A DNA stretch of 34,178 nucleotides, from the NCBI GenBank assembly GCA_015486055.1, contig WFSJ01000018.1, positions 1-34,178 of the forward strand. The letters run 5' to 3'. This document shows, in pieces, positions 24,984 to 32,943 of the stretch. Positions within the stretch are counted from its first letter, which is position 1. Every line of letters starts with the position of its first letter. Position numbers and translations under genes: made by a program. The notes beneath the pieces are model-generated. The model did not search any database. It was not told where the DNA came from and saw only the letters and a list, made by a program, of their open reading frames with translations. The DNA is from Acidobacteriota bacterium. GTDB lineage: Bacteria > Acidobacteriota > Aminicenantia > S016-38.

Positions 24984-25321
24984 TTTATTTTATCCAGGCA
25001 TTTTTTAAATTCATTCCTCAAAGCTTGAAAATTTGCATTCTTTCCAGGCTTTTTTATATAAACTACAATATCAACCCCCTTGTCTTTTCTTTCAAGCCTG
25101 AAAATTTCCCTCATCTTTCTTTTTACCCTATTTCTCTCTACAGATTTATCAAATTTTTTATTGACAACGACAGCAAACCTATCGTAATCAAGGAAATTTT
25201 TCCTCCAAAAAAAAGAAAAATATCTTGTCTCCTCCCTTTTCCCCTTCTTAAATACAAGAACTATCTCCTTTGCTCTTTTTAATCTTCTTTCCCTCGGAAA
25301 GGAAAGATCAAGACGGAGCAA
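24980..25321 (-). CDS. rnpA: Ribonuclease P protein component
   Basis: 113 aa. Protein subunit of RNase P, which matures the 5' ends of tRNAs with the rnpB RNA (not in this window). The N-terminal [19 protein letters not shown] and the central RNR signature [15 protein letters not shown] (about residues 62-76) identify it. The first available start is TTG at 25321, which lies inside the end of rpmH (14-nt out-of-frame overlap). No ATG occurs before the conserved region, so this non-standard start is probably used, with translation coupled to rpmH. Confidence 0.94.
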   Translation of the reverse strand: MLRLDLSFPRERRLKRAKEIVLVFKKGKREETRYFSFFWRKNFLDYDRFAVVVNKKFDKSVERNRVKRKMREIFRLERKDKGVDIVVYIKKPGKNANFQALRNEFKKCLDKIK

Positions 25322-25445
25322 GTCTCCACCTGCCCTTACTTCTTCTTCTCCTGATGACCTCCCTTCCAGCCCTGGTTCTCATCCTGACAAGAAATCCATG
25401 GGTTTTCCTTCTTTTCCTTCTGTTGGGTTGAAATGTCCTCTTCAT
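25308..25445 (-). CDS. rpmH: 50S ribosomal protein L34
   Basis: 45 aa, the usual size. The whole protein matches L34: [19 protein letters not shown], then [19 protein letters not shown] and a WRLAPS tail. Very strong ribosome binding site GGAGGAAAGG directly before the ATG. It is the first gene of the long minus-strand operon, directly behind a good promoter with a predicted leader of only about 13 nt. In many bacteria rpmH is transcribed divergently from dnaA across oriC; here dnaA is 18 kb away and on the same strand. Confidence 0.97.
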   Translation of the reverse strand: MKRTFQPNRRKRRKTHGFLVRMRTRAGREVIRRRRSKGRWRLAPS

Positions 25446-25455
25446 CCTTTCCTCC
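25446..25455 (-). promoter_or_regulatory. Strong ribosome binding site of rpmH
   Basis: GGAGGAAAGG on the minus strand, immediately upstream of the rpmH ATG; the GGAGG core is 5 nt from the start codon. Confidence 0.8.
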
Positions 25456-25464
25456 GAAGTGGTA

Positions 25465-25493
25465 ATATTACTAAATTATCTTTGATTAGTCAA
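25465..25493 (-). promoter_or_regulatory. Sigma70-type promoter of the rpmH operon
   Basis: Minus strand TTGACT (25493-25488), exactly 17 nt, TAATAT (25470-25465). It lies in the 83-nt gap between ggt and rpmH. It is the only convincing promoter I see for the 18-gene run. The gap shows no DnaA box and no clear terminator for ggt. Confidence 0.75.
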
Positions 25494-25528
25494 GGCCTGT
25501 TATATGGGGCATTCGTTAAAGGGAAAAG

Positions 25529-27148
25529 CTAACGGGAGATTCCTCCCCTTCCATCTCCCCTCGGGTCTGCAATAGGGAGATATTTTCCCTGCCATAAATA
25601 AATTCCGTTTACATCTCCTATATTTCCCCTCTTTTTTATTTTATACCCCATATTCGAAAGAGAACTGAGGATCTCTGGTGAAAGATTTCTTTCCACTAAA
25701 AGCTTATCAGGCATCCACTGATGATGGAGCCTTGGGACGTAGACCGCCTGCCACGGGCTCATTCCAAGCTGGTAAATATTGAGTATCACCTGAACCACCG
25801 AGTTTGGAATTGTTGTTCCTCCAGGGCTGCCAAGTACAGCTTCTACATTGCCGTTTTTTACAATAATAGTTGGGCTCTGAGAGGAAAGCATCCTTTTTCT
25901 TCCCTCTATGTAATTGGCCTCTGCACCGATAGCTCCAAACTGATTTGCAAAACCTGGGGTTGAAAAATCGTCCATTTCATTGTTCAGGAGAAAGCCAGCA
26001 CCCTCTACTACAAGTCCAGACCCGAAGAGGCTGTTAATTGTATATGTATTAGAAACAGCCATTTTTCCATCAAATACCGAGAAATGAGTTGTCTCTTTTC
26101 CCTCGTATTTAAAAGGGTTAAAGTTAAAATCCTTAAGAGGCAGAGGCTTTAGAAGAAGTATTTTTCCTATTCTCTCCTCAAGATAAGCCCTGCTTCTTAG
26201 ACCATTTATTGGGACACTTGAAAAGTCAGGATCCCCCATGAACTTTGCTCTGTCATAAAAGGCAAGCCTCATTGCTTCTACAAGAGTGTGGTAGTAAAGG
26301 GAAGAGGGGCTTTTGAGCTTTGCTCTTTCCATCACAGTAAGGATTGTCCTTAAAATTAACCCTCCGCTTGAAGGGAGAGAGGAGACAAGAACCTTTCTTC
26401 CCATGTAATTTATTTCCTCAGGTTTTCTCCATCTCGGCTTGTAAGAAAGAAGGTCCCTCTTGTCCATTATTCCCCCCCATTTTTTCATCGCTCTTAAAAT
26501 CAGGCTTGCAGTTCTTCCTCTGTAGAATCCATCCTTCCCTTTTTTTGCTATCAATTTGAGGGTTTTTGCAAGACTCTTTTGAATTAAAATATATCCTGTC
26601 TCTGGCGGTTTTCCCATTGGGAGAAATATTTTCGCTGTCTCGGGAAATCTTGAAAGGAGCTCTTTCTTTCTTTTGAATCTTTCGGCCTGGAAAGCTGATA
26701 TCCTGAACCCATTCTCTGCAAGGGAGATAGCAGGTGCCAGCACCTTTTCCAAAGGGAGTTTGCCAAAGCGCCTGTGTGCTTCAAGAAGGCCTGCGACTGT
26801 ACCTGGAACACCAGCTGCGAGCGCTCCAATAAGGGCTTTCTCTCTCAGGAAATTTCCGTTTTTGCCCATGTACATGTCTTTTTTCGCATAAAGCGGGGCA
26901 ATTTCTCTGTAATCTAAAAAATATGGGTTTTCACCGTCCCAGATAACCATGAAGCCTCCGCCACCGATGTTTCCCGCAGATGGGTATGTAACAGCAAGGG
27001 AAAAACCGACAGCAACCGCAGCGTCAACAGCATTTCCCCCTTCCTGCAAAATTTTTAGTCCTGCTTCCGTTGCATAATAATTATCAGAAACTACTGCACC
27101 CCCGACAAGAAGAGATGCAAAGAGAACAACAACTAAAATTTTTCTCAT
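25529..27148 (-). CDS. ggt: Gamma-glutamyltranspeptidase / glutathione hydrolase
   Basis: 539 aa. An N-terminal-nucleophile hydrolase that cleaves and transfers gamma-glutamyl groups, exported by a signal peptide (residues 1-18). Motifs: NAVDAAVAVGFSLAVTYPSA, GNIGGGGFMV, and the self-cleavage site before Thr353 in KETTHFSVFD. The small subunit has NTYTINSLFGSG, LLNNEMDDFS, SSQSPTIIVKNG and VLGSPGGTTIP. Mature chains would be about 335 and 187 residues. The start has a strong AGGAGG site. It diverges from the PAP2 gene with only 27 nt between starts and is followed by the rpmH promoter. Confidence 0.96.
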   Translation of the reverse strand: MRKILVVVLFASLLVGGAVVSDNYYATEAGLKILQEGGNAVDAAVAVGFSLAVTYPSAGNIGGGGFMVIWDGENPYFLDYREIAPLYAKKDMYMGKNGNFLREKALIGALAAGVPGTVAGLLEAHRRFGKLPLEKVLAPAISLAENGFRISAFQAERFKRKKELLSRFPETAKIFLPMGKPPETGYILIQKSLAKTLKLIAKKGKDGFYRGRTASLILRAMKKWGGIMDKRDLLSYKPRWRKPEEINYMGRKVLVSSLPSSGGLILRTILTVMERAKLKSPSSLYYHTLVEAMRLAFYDRAKFMGDPDFSSVPINGLRSRAYLEERIGKILLLKPLPLKDFNFNPFKYEGKETTHFSVFDGKMAVSNTYTINSLFGSGLVVEGAGFLLNNEMDDFSTPGFANQFGAIGAEANYIEGRKRMLSSQSPTIIVKNGNVEAVLGSPGGTTIPNSVVQVILNIYQLGMSPWQAVYVPRLHHQWMPDKLLVERNLSPEILSSLSNMGYKIKKRGNIGDVNGIYLWQGKYLPIADPRGDGRGGISR

Positions 27149-27189
27149 TTTTCCTCCTGTGCTATTCTATATTAAATGAGAAAGATTTT
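27135..27189. repeat. 15-bp inverted repeat covering both divergent start codons
   Basis: AAAATTTTTCTCATT (27135-27149) and AATGAGAAAGATTTT (27175-27189) are complementary at 14 of 15 positions, 25 nt apart. Each arm contains a start codon, of ggt and of the PAP2 gene. It may reflect shared Met-Arg-Lys-Ile codons rather than an operator. Confidence 0.5.
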
Positions 27190-27862
27190 CTCCCTTTTTC
27201 TTTTTGTAGTTTTTCTGCTTCCGGGTCAGAAGAAGAAAAATACGGAGAAGAAGGCTTTAATCATTGGCAGTGTAGCCGTTGTCCTTTCCCTGCCGCTTGA
27301 CTTCTCCGTTAGGAAATTTGTCGCAGATGGAAGAAATAATTTCGTCGATGGTCTTGCTGAGTTCTCCAATAATTTTGGGGATGGAAGGGTTCTTGCTCCC
27401 TTTGTTGCATTCACCGGAGTGAGTGGCCTCATCTTTAAGGACAAGAAGCTGGAAAAAACTTCTGTAGAGGCAGGCGAGAGCTTTATAATATCAGGCGCCA
27501 TTGCCAATGCTATAAAAACTATCACCATGAGAAAACGGCCGTCTTCTGGAACCAACCCCTTTTCTTTTTCCTGGGGGAATAAAAGCTTTCCTTCAGGTCA
27601 TGTAACTGTTATTTCTGCAGTTTCCACAGTCTTTGCAAAGGAATACGGCTGCAAAGCATTTTATGCTATCCCTGCCCTTACCGCCTTTGCAAGGATAAGA
27701 AAGAATGCCCACTGGCTCTCTGATACAGTTGCTGGGTTTACTCTTGGGTATGTTGTAGGCTCCTACGTTGTAAGGAAAAAGGGATTTTTTGCGATATATC
27801 CTACAAAGGACGGTTTTGCATTTGTTATAGGAATAAGGGATAAGAATGCTTCCGGCTTTTGA
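27176..27862 (+). CDS. PAP2-family membrane phosphatase
   Basis: 228 aa. A signal or membrane helix (1-17), further hydrophobic helices, and the three PAP2 motifs in order: KTITMRKRP (Lys114 to Pro122), SFPSGH (137-142) and ARIRKNAHWLSD (Arg173, His179, Asp183). The family dephosphorylates lipid phosphates such as undecaprenyl pyrophosphate, phosphatidic acid or lipid A phosphates, with the active site facing the periplasm. Which substrate applies cannot be told. No ribosome binding site precedes the ATG; a weak TATTCT lies 7 nt upstream. It overlaps mtnA by 17 nt. Confidence 0.9.
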   Translation: MRKIFSLFLFVVFLLPGQKKKNTEKKALIIGSVAVVLSLPLDFSVRKFVADGRNNFVDGLAEFSNNFGDGRVLAPFVAFTGVSGLIFKDKKLEKTSVEAGESFIISGAIANAIKTITMRKRPSSGTNPFSFSWGNKSFPSGHVTVISAVSTVFAKEYGCKAFYAIPALTAFARIRKNAHWLSDTVAGFTLGYVVGSYVVRKKGFFAIYPTKDGFAFVIGIRDKNASGF

Positions 27863-28826
27863 GTGGAAAGGAAAGAGTCTTTTGCTCCTTGACCAGAGAT
27901 TGCTTCCCTGGGAGGAGAAATACTTGAAGCTTAAAACCTTAGAGGATGTGGCAGAGTCAATAGAGAAAATGAAAGTGAGAGGAGCTCCTGCAATCGGGTG
28001 TGTTGCAGCCTATGGAGTTGTCCTCGGCTTGAAGGAGGGCAAAAGCCTGAAGGAATGTGTTGAGAGGCTTTCAAAGACAAGGCCAACTGCTGTGAATCTT
28101 TTCTGGGCTCTTCAAAGGATGGAGGAGCTGGGAAACAATCCTGTAAAAGCAGAGGAAGAGGCAAGAAAGATAGAGGAGGAAGATTATCAGGGAAATCTAA
28201 AAATGGGGGATCTCGGTTCGGAGCTTATCCCCCCAGGTGTTAATATCCTTACCCACTGCAATGCAGGGGCACTCGCAACATCGGGCTATGGAACTGCGGT
28301 TGGGGTTATAAGAAAAGCATGGGAAAAAGGGAAGGTTAAGAGGGTTTTTGTTGATGAGACAAGACCCTATCTTCAGGGCGCGAGGCTTACAACATGGGAG
28401 TTCCTGAATTTAGGGATCCCAACGACCCTTATTACAGACAACATGGCAGGTTATTTTATATCAAAAGGCAAAATTGGAGCTATTGTGGTTGGAGCAGACA
28501 GAATAGCTAAGAATGGAGATGTGGCAAATAAGATAGGAACTTTCACCCTGTCGGTTCTTGCAAAAGAATATGATGTTCCTTTCTTTGTTGCGGCGCCAAT
28601 CTCAACTATAGATCTTTCAATGGAGGCTGGAGAAGAGATTCCAATAGAGGAAAGGGCGAGAGAGGAGGTTCTTTATATAAACGGGAAAAATATCGCCCCG
28701 GAGAATGTAGATGTTCGCCATCCTGCCTTTGATGTTAGCCCTGCTTCTCATATTGCTGCTATAATAACAGAGAGGGGAATTGCTTGGCCTCCTTATGAGA
28801 GGACTCTCAGGGAATTGGTGAAATGA
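27846..28826 (+). CDS. mtnA: Methylthioribose-1-phosphate isomerase
   Basis: 326 aa, eIF2B-alpha/MtnA superfamily. In the methionine salvage pathway it isomerises 5-methylthioribose 1-phosphate to the ribulose form. Motifs: VRGAPAIG (44-51), THCNAGALATSGYGTAVGVI with catalytic Cys138, DETRPYLQGARLT, TDNMAG, and GADRIAKNGDVANKIGT with Asp218. The C-terminal DVRHPAFDVSP is family typical. No other methionine-salvage gene lies nearby, so a stand-alone role is likely; some MtnA homologues act on related pentose phosphates. ATGA overlap with coaX. Confidence 0.95.
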   Translation: MLPAFEWKGKSLLLLDQRLLPWEEKYLKLKTLEDVAESIEKMKVRGAPAIGCVAAYGVVLGLKEGKSLKECVERLSKTRPTAVNLFWALQRMEELGNNPVKAEEEARKIEEEDYQGNLKMGDLGSELIPPGVNILTHCNAGALATSGYGTAVGVIRKAWEKGKVKRVFVDETRPYLQGARLTTWEFLNLGIPTTLITDNMAGYFISKGKIGAIVVGADRIAKNGDVANKIGTFTLSVLAKEYDVPFFVAAPISTIDLSMEAGEEIPIEERAREEVLYINGKNIAPENVDVRHPAFDVSPASHIAAIITERGIAWPPYERTLRELVK

Positions 28827-29566
28827 TAATCACGATAGATGTTGGAAACACAAATGTTGTTATAGGTGGTTTTGAGGGCGAAGAACTCAAGTGGAAATGG
28901 AGAATTTCCTCTCATCAGGAGCGGACCCCTGACGAATGGTGGTTCTTTCTTAAGGAAATCTTTGCTTACTCCCCTGAAGGGGTAATTATCTCCTCTGTTG
29001 TGCCGTCAATTTCCAGGACTCTTGAGAACTGCTTCGAGGGGCATTATCAAATTCGGCCCATTTTTTTGGCTCCTGGTATTAAGACAGGACTTCCTATTTT
29101 GTATGACCCCCCGACATCCGTCGGTGCGGACAGGATAGCCAATGCTGTTGGTGGAATAAAGAAATATGGAATTCCGCTAATAATAGTTGATTTTGGCACA
29201 GCTATTACTTTTGATGTTATCTCGGACAAAAAGCAATACGCAGGGGGATTAATTTTCCCTGGAATATCTACATCATCTGAGGCTCTTTTCGCAAGAGCTG
29301 CAAAGCTTCCGAAGGTGGAATTTTCTCCAGCAAAAGGAATTGTTGGGAAGAGCACAACCTCAAGTATAAGAAATGGAATCTTCTTAGGTTTTAAATCCCT
29401 TGTGGATGGTATTATAAGGGAAATAAAAAAGGAGATAGGGGATTCAAAAGTTGTAGGAACAGGAGGAGAGGGGAAGGAGATATCCTCAGCCTCTGAGGAG
29501 ATAGAAACCTATGATGAGGAGCTTACCCTTTTAGGCCTGAGACAAATTTATGAACTCAATAGATAA
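28823..29566 (+). CDS. coaX: Type III pantothenate kinase
   Basis: 247 aa. First step of coenzyme A synthesis from pantothenate, ASKHA fold. DVGNTN phosphate-binding motif (6-11), SSVVPS, the GADRIANAVGG segment with Asp103, VDFGTAITFDV (from 122), and the GGLIFPGIS segment are all diagnostic. Type III enzymes need a monovalent cation and are not feedback-inhibited by CoA, which is family knowledge. It overlaps mtnA by 4 nt and the following unknown gene by 17 nt, so the plus-strand genes form one operon. Confidence 0.96.
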   Translation: MIITIDVGNTNVVIGGFEGEELKWKWRISSHQERTPDEWWFFLKEIFAYSPEGVIISSVVPSISRTLENCFEGHYQIRPIFLAPGIKTGLPILYDPPTSVGADRIANAVGGIKKYGIPLIIVDFGTAITFDVISDKKQYAGGLIFPGISTSSEALFARAAKLPKVEFSPAKGIVGKSTTSSIRNGIFLGFKSLVDGIIREIKKEIGDSKVVGTGGEGKEISSASEEIETYDEELTLLGLRQIYELNR

Positions 29567-30110
29567 GGAGGAGTATTTCAGGAAAATTGAAGGGGCCTGG
29601 AGGCGGTGGAGCAGATTTTTATTCCTTTCCAGTAGGGATATGGAATTCCTTGAGGAACTCTGGTTGGAGAGGATTCCTCTTGATGTGGTTTTAAGGAGTT
29701 TGGAAGGAGGATTTACAGCTGTATTCAGAAAAAAGAAGAAGAGGATGATAACCCTATGGAATCTAAAAAAAAAGATTTACGGGGAAGAGAAAAAATTCAG
29801 GGAGAAAATGGCAGGCGCAGGGGAAAAATGGCAGGAAATCTTTAGGGTTGAAGGTGAAATGGGAGAACTTCTTAAAAGAGCTCATAGACTACTAAAAGAA
29901 GGACAGGCAGAAAAAGCCCTTGAGCTGGAAGACCTCATTACTGAAAAGATGTGGAAAGAAGCAGCGGAGGATGAAAGGGAAAAGGCCCTGAATTGGGCAA
30001 AGGAAAGGGTTAAGAACCTTAAAATTTCCTCGGAGGCAAAGGAGGAAATCGCCCTCAAGGGCGCCAAAAGACGCCTTCGAGAGAGGAAAAGAATCCCGTT
30101 TATTTTCTGA
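29550..30110 (+). CDS. Unknown helical protein at the end of the mtnA-coaX operon
   Basis: 186 aa, not confidently recognised. It is highly charged and almost entirely helical, without signal peptide or membrane segment. Residues about 20-55 (FLFLSSRDMEFLEELWLERI, then PLDVVLRSLEGGF) resemble a short N-terminal motif common in uncharacterised proteins of Acidobacteriota and Deltaproteobacteria-like genomes. Residues about 70-185 are Lys/Glu-rich and likely form long helices or a coiled coil. The only usable start overlaps coaX by 17 nt. Its 3' end overlaps the end of the convergent kinase gene by 11 nt, leaving no room for a terminator. Confidence 0.75.
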   Translation: MNSIDKEEYFRKIEGAWRRWSRFLFLSSRDMEFLEELWLERIPLDVVLRSLEGGFTAVFRKKKKRMITLWNLKKKIYGEEKKFREKMAGAGEKWQEIFRVEGEMGELLKRAHRLLKEGQAEKALELEDLITEKMWKEAAEDEREKALNWAKERVKNLKISSEAKEEIALKGAKRRLRERKRIPFIF

Positions 30111-32943
30111 GCTCTTCTATCTTTTTCTTCAGAAAGTCCTCATCGGCGCTGGGAGTGGACATATAGAAACTCCTAAGCTCATCTATTCTTCTTTCCACCT
30201 CAGAGAATTTTCCTTCTTTTTTTAAGAGCCTTATTCTGGCTTCAAGCAGAAGAGGATGGTTAGGATTATAGCTAAAGCCATCCTCAAGGGTTCTTCTTGC
30301 CCTGCTTAAAAGGCCCAGTCTTATCTCAGCAAATGCTTTCTGTGCGGTGAAAAATGCCCTTTCGTAAGGGGTTGCCCAGTATCCGAGCTTTTCCTTTATG
30401 TTCATAAGCTTTCCATAATATTCAAGGCCAGATTTGTCCTGTTTTTTCAAGAGACATTCTGCCATGCTTTGAAGGTAATATTTGTAGATTGGGAAATAAT
30501 TCTCTTTATCTATCCTATTCTTCTTTATCACTTTTCCCATCCAGTTGGCTTCTTCACACCCCTTCTTCACATTGTGCTTTTTAAAATATATTAGGGCTGA
30601 GGCCCAGTGAAGTTCCGGTATGAGGTTGTGTGGGTCTTTGGCATCAAAGAGCTTCTTTGCCTTTCTTATATCCTCTTCTGCTCCTTCCATTCCAAGCTCT
30701 TCCCTGAAATAGGCTCTTTGAATATAGGCTCTTGCAAGATTTTTCTTGCCATTTACCATGGACATATAGGTTTTGTTGTAGCTGAATGCCTGCTTTATGG
30801 CTCCCTTGAGGAATAATATGTCCGCTATGCTCCCGTAAACCCAGTCTAAGGAAGGGTCCCTTGCAAGGGCAGTTTCTTTATTGGTAAGGGCCTCTAAGTA
30901 ATTTCCCGAGTAAAAATAACCGTCACCAAGTGAGTCAAAAGCATTGGCCACATCGCTTATGGTTTTGTATTTTTCAAAATACTGAATCCCTTCTAAATGT
31001 TCTCCAAGATAAAGGAAGCAGTATCCCGCATGGTTTAGTGCCGGGGAAAAATCTGGCTTTATCTCCAAAGCTTTCCTGTATTCTTCTACGGCTTTCTTAG
31101 GGGAAGCTCTGTGGAAATAAGCTTCTGCGAGGTTGTAGTATGAGTATTTATCAAAAGGAAGCCTTCGGGCAATTTTCTTGAGGAAATTAATCTTTGCTGG
31201 GAAATTCATTTCAAGCTCTGCCTTTAGAGATTGAATCCTCCATAGATCAAGTTCAAGAAGATTTTCCCTATGAAGAAGGGAAAGGTTAACCTGCTTTCTT
31301 GCACCTGCGGTCTGCTCAAGGAACATGAGGATCTCTGCTTTAAGAAAATGCGCGAGCTGGAATGAACTGTCTTTCTTAAGAGCGAGATTTATATATTTCC
31401 TTGCCCCTGAAACAGAGAGGCTTTCCCAGGCTTTTTTTGCTTTTAGATAATAGATGAGAGATTTGTAATTTCTTGTCAGCATTGTTGTGAGTTTCTTTCT
31501 TTTCCTGAATTTCAGGTTGAGAAGCTTTGCCACTTTTTCTCCAAGGGAATCTATCTGATAAGAGAGAAGTGATTGAATCCCCTCTCCAGAAATGGTTATC
31601 GGGATAATTCTGTCCCCCTGAGAAAGTTTAACCTCTAAGGTGTACATCTTCCCGTATTTTTTTAGCCTCCCGGAGAGAAGACCAATTATATTGTATTTCT
31701 TGAATAGAATTTCCTCTTTTATCCTTTTCCTGAGATCACTGTAAGCCTCTTCGTCTATTATGCTTGTTCCTTCCAAGAGGAGGAGCTTCTGAGAAAGAAG
31801 ATATGAAATTGCAGTTGTGTTATCTTCAGAAATTCCTTTCTCCACCGTAAAGTCCCTTATTACTATATTCTTTAAGCCGGGATTCTTCCCCATATTTAGA
31901 ACAATTATGGCCAACAGAATGGAGACAGCTAAAATTGGAAGAACAATTAATGGAAGTGCCCATTTGCCCCTTTTGGAAGCGGCATAGGTGTTCCCTGGCA
32001 GGGTAGAAGATTGGGAAATCATTGGAGGAGTAAGCTCCTCCAGCTGGTTTAAGGAAGCCAATAGTTCCCCCCCATCCTTAAATCTCCTAAGAGGGTCCTT
32101 TTCAAGGCATTTCATAATTACGGGGTCATATCTTCCTGGGATTTCATCCAATAGATTTGATGGGCGAGGCGGAGTTTCGTGGAGAAGTTTGTAAAAGGTT
32201 GAACCTGTGTCTCCACCACGGAATGGATTCTTCCCTGTAAGCATTTCGTAGAATACAACCCCTAAGGAAAAAATGTCTGTTGAAGGGGTTAATTTTTCTC
32301 CTTTACACTGTTCAGGAGACATATATGCTAAGGTTCCCACAACAGTGTTGGCAGTTGTAAGAGATTCATCGCTCTTGGAAAATTTCGCAAGCCCGAAGTC
32401 AAGTATTTTTACCTGCCCTGCGGGGGTAACCATTATATTAGATGGCTTTATATCCCTATGAATTATTCCTTTACTGTGAGCGAGGGAAAGAGCGCTTGCC
32501 ATCTGCTTTGCATATGAGAGAAAGGAAGAAAGTTGAACTTTGCCATTTTTTTTCAGTATTTCATGCAAGTTTTTCCCTTCTATGAACTGCATCACAATAA
32601 AGTCAACATCATCACTTTCATAGATTTCATGAATTATACATATGTTTTGATGTTCAAGAATTGAGGCGGTTTGTGCTTCTCTTAGGAACCTCCTCCTCGC
32701 TGTATCATCAGATCTTAATTCAAGAGGGAGAATTTTTATGGCCACTCTTCTTTTAAGCTTTATATCCTTAGCTTTGTATATTACCCCCATTCCTCCTTTC
32801 CCTAAAAAATTCTCTATCTTAAATCTTCCTTTTAGAACTTCCCCTGGCTGGAGGTTCTCAATATTTCTCAGGGGGAAGCCACATTTTTGACAGGTGAATC
32901 TTTCATCTGGGTTTTCAGTCCCGCAAAGAGAACACTTTATCAT
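30100..32943 (-). CDS. Zinc-ribbon Ser/Thr protein kinase with membrane anchor and C-terminal TPR domain
   Basis: 947 aa. An N-terminal zinc ribbon (Cys4, Cys7, Cys18, Cys21) precedes a Hanks-type kinase domain (about 41-300). All key residues are intact: glycine loop GKGGMGVIYK, Lys70 in VAIKILP, HRDIKPSN with Asp164, DFGLAK with Asp182, and the MSPEQ activation segment. A membrane helix (about 328-349) separates this cytosolic part from a long outer region: first a TolB-N/FlgO-like alpha-beta stretch (about 355-480), then many TPR units (about 490-920; YYNLAEAYFHRASPKKAVEE is one). It could sense envelope state through the TPR part. It begins with an ATGA overlap with the CxxC protein gene. 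Confidence 0.92.
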   Translation of the reverse strand: MIKCSLCGTENPDERFTCQKCGFPLRNIENLQPGEVLKGRFKIENFLGKGGMGVIYKAKDIKLKRRVAIKILPLELRSDDTARRRFLREAQTASILEHQNICIIHEIYESDDVDFIVMQFIEGKNLHEILKKNGKVQLSSFLSYAKQMASALSLAHSKGIIHRDIKPSNIMVTPAGQVKILDFGLAKFSKSDESLTTANTVVGTLAYMSPEQCKGEKLTPSTDIFSLGVVFYEMLTGKNPFRGGDTGSTFYKLLHETPPRPSNLLDEIPGRYDPVIMKCLEKDPLRRFKDGGELLASLNQLEELTPPMISQSSTLPGNTYAASKRGKWALPLIVLPILAVSILLAIIVLNMGKNPGLKNIVIRDFTVEKGISEDNTTAISYLLSQKLLLLEGTSIIDEEAYSDLRKRIKEEILFKKYNIIGLLSGRLKKYGKMYTLEVKLSQGDRIIPITISGEGIQSLLSYQIDSLGEKVAKLLNLKFRKRKKLTTMLTRNYKSLIYYLKAKKAWESLSVSGARKYINLALKKDSSFQLAHFLKAEILMFLEQTAGARKQVNLSLLHRENLLELDLWRIQSLKAELEMNFPAKINFLKKIARRLPFDKYSYYNLAEAYFHRASPKKAVEEYRKALEIKPDFSPALNHAGYCFLYLGEHLEGIQYFEKYKTISDVANAFDSLGDGYFYSGNYLEALTNKETALARDPSLDWVYGSIADILFLKGAIKQAFSYNKTYMSMVNGKKNLARAYIQRAYFREELGMEGAEEDIRKAKKLFDAKDPHNLIPELHWASALIYFKKHNVKKGCEEANWMGKVIKKNRIDKENYFPIYKYYLQSMAECLLKKQDKSGLEYYGKLMNIKEKLGYWATPYERAFFTAQKAFAEIRLGLLSRARRTLEDGFSYNPNHPLLLEARIRLLKKEGKFSEVERRIDELRSFYMSTPSADEDFLKKKIEELRK

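Noticed and set aside
25446-25528. The rpmH upstream gap as the replication origin, its usual neighbourhood
   Set aside because: Only 83 nt, no DnaA-box-like nonamers, and fully accounted for by a promoter and ribosome binding site.
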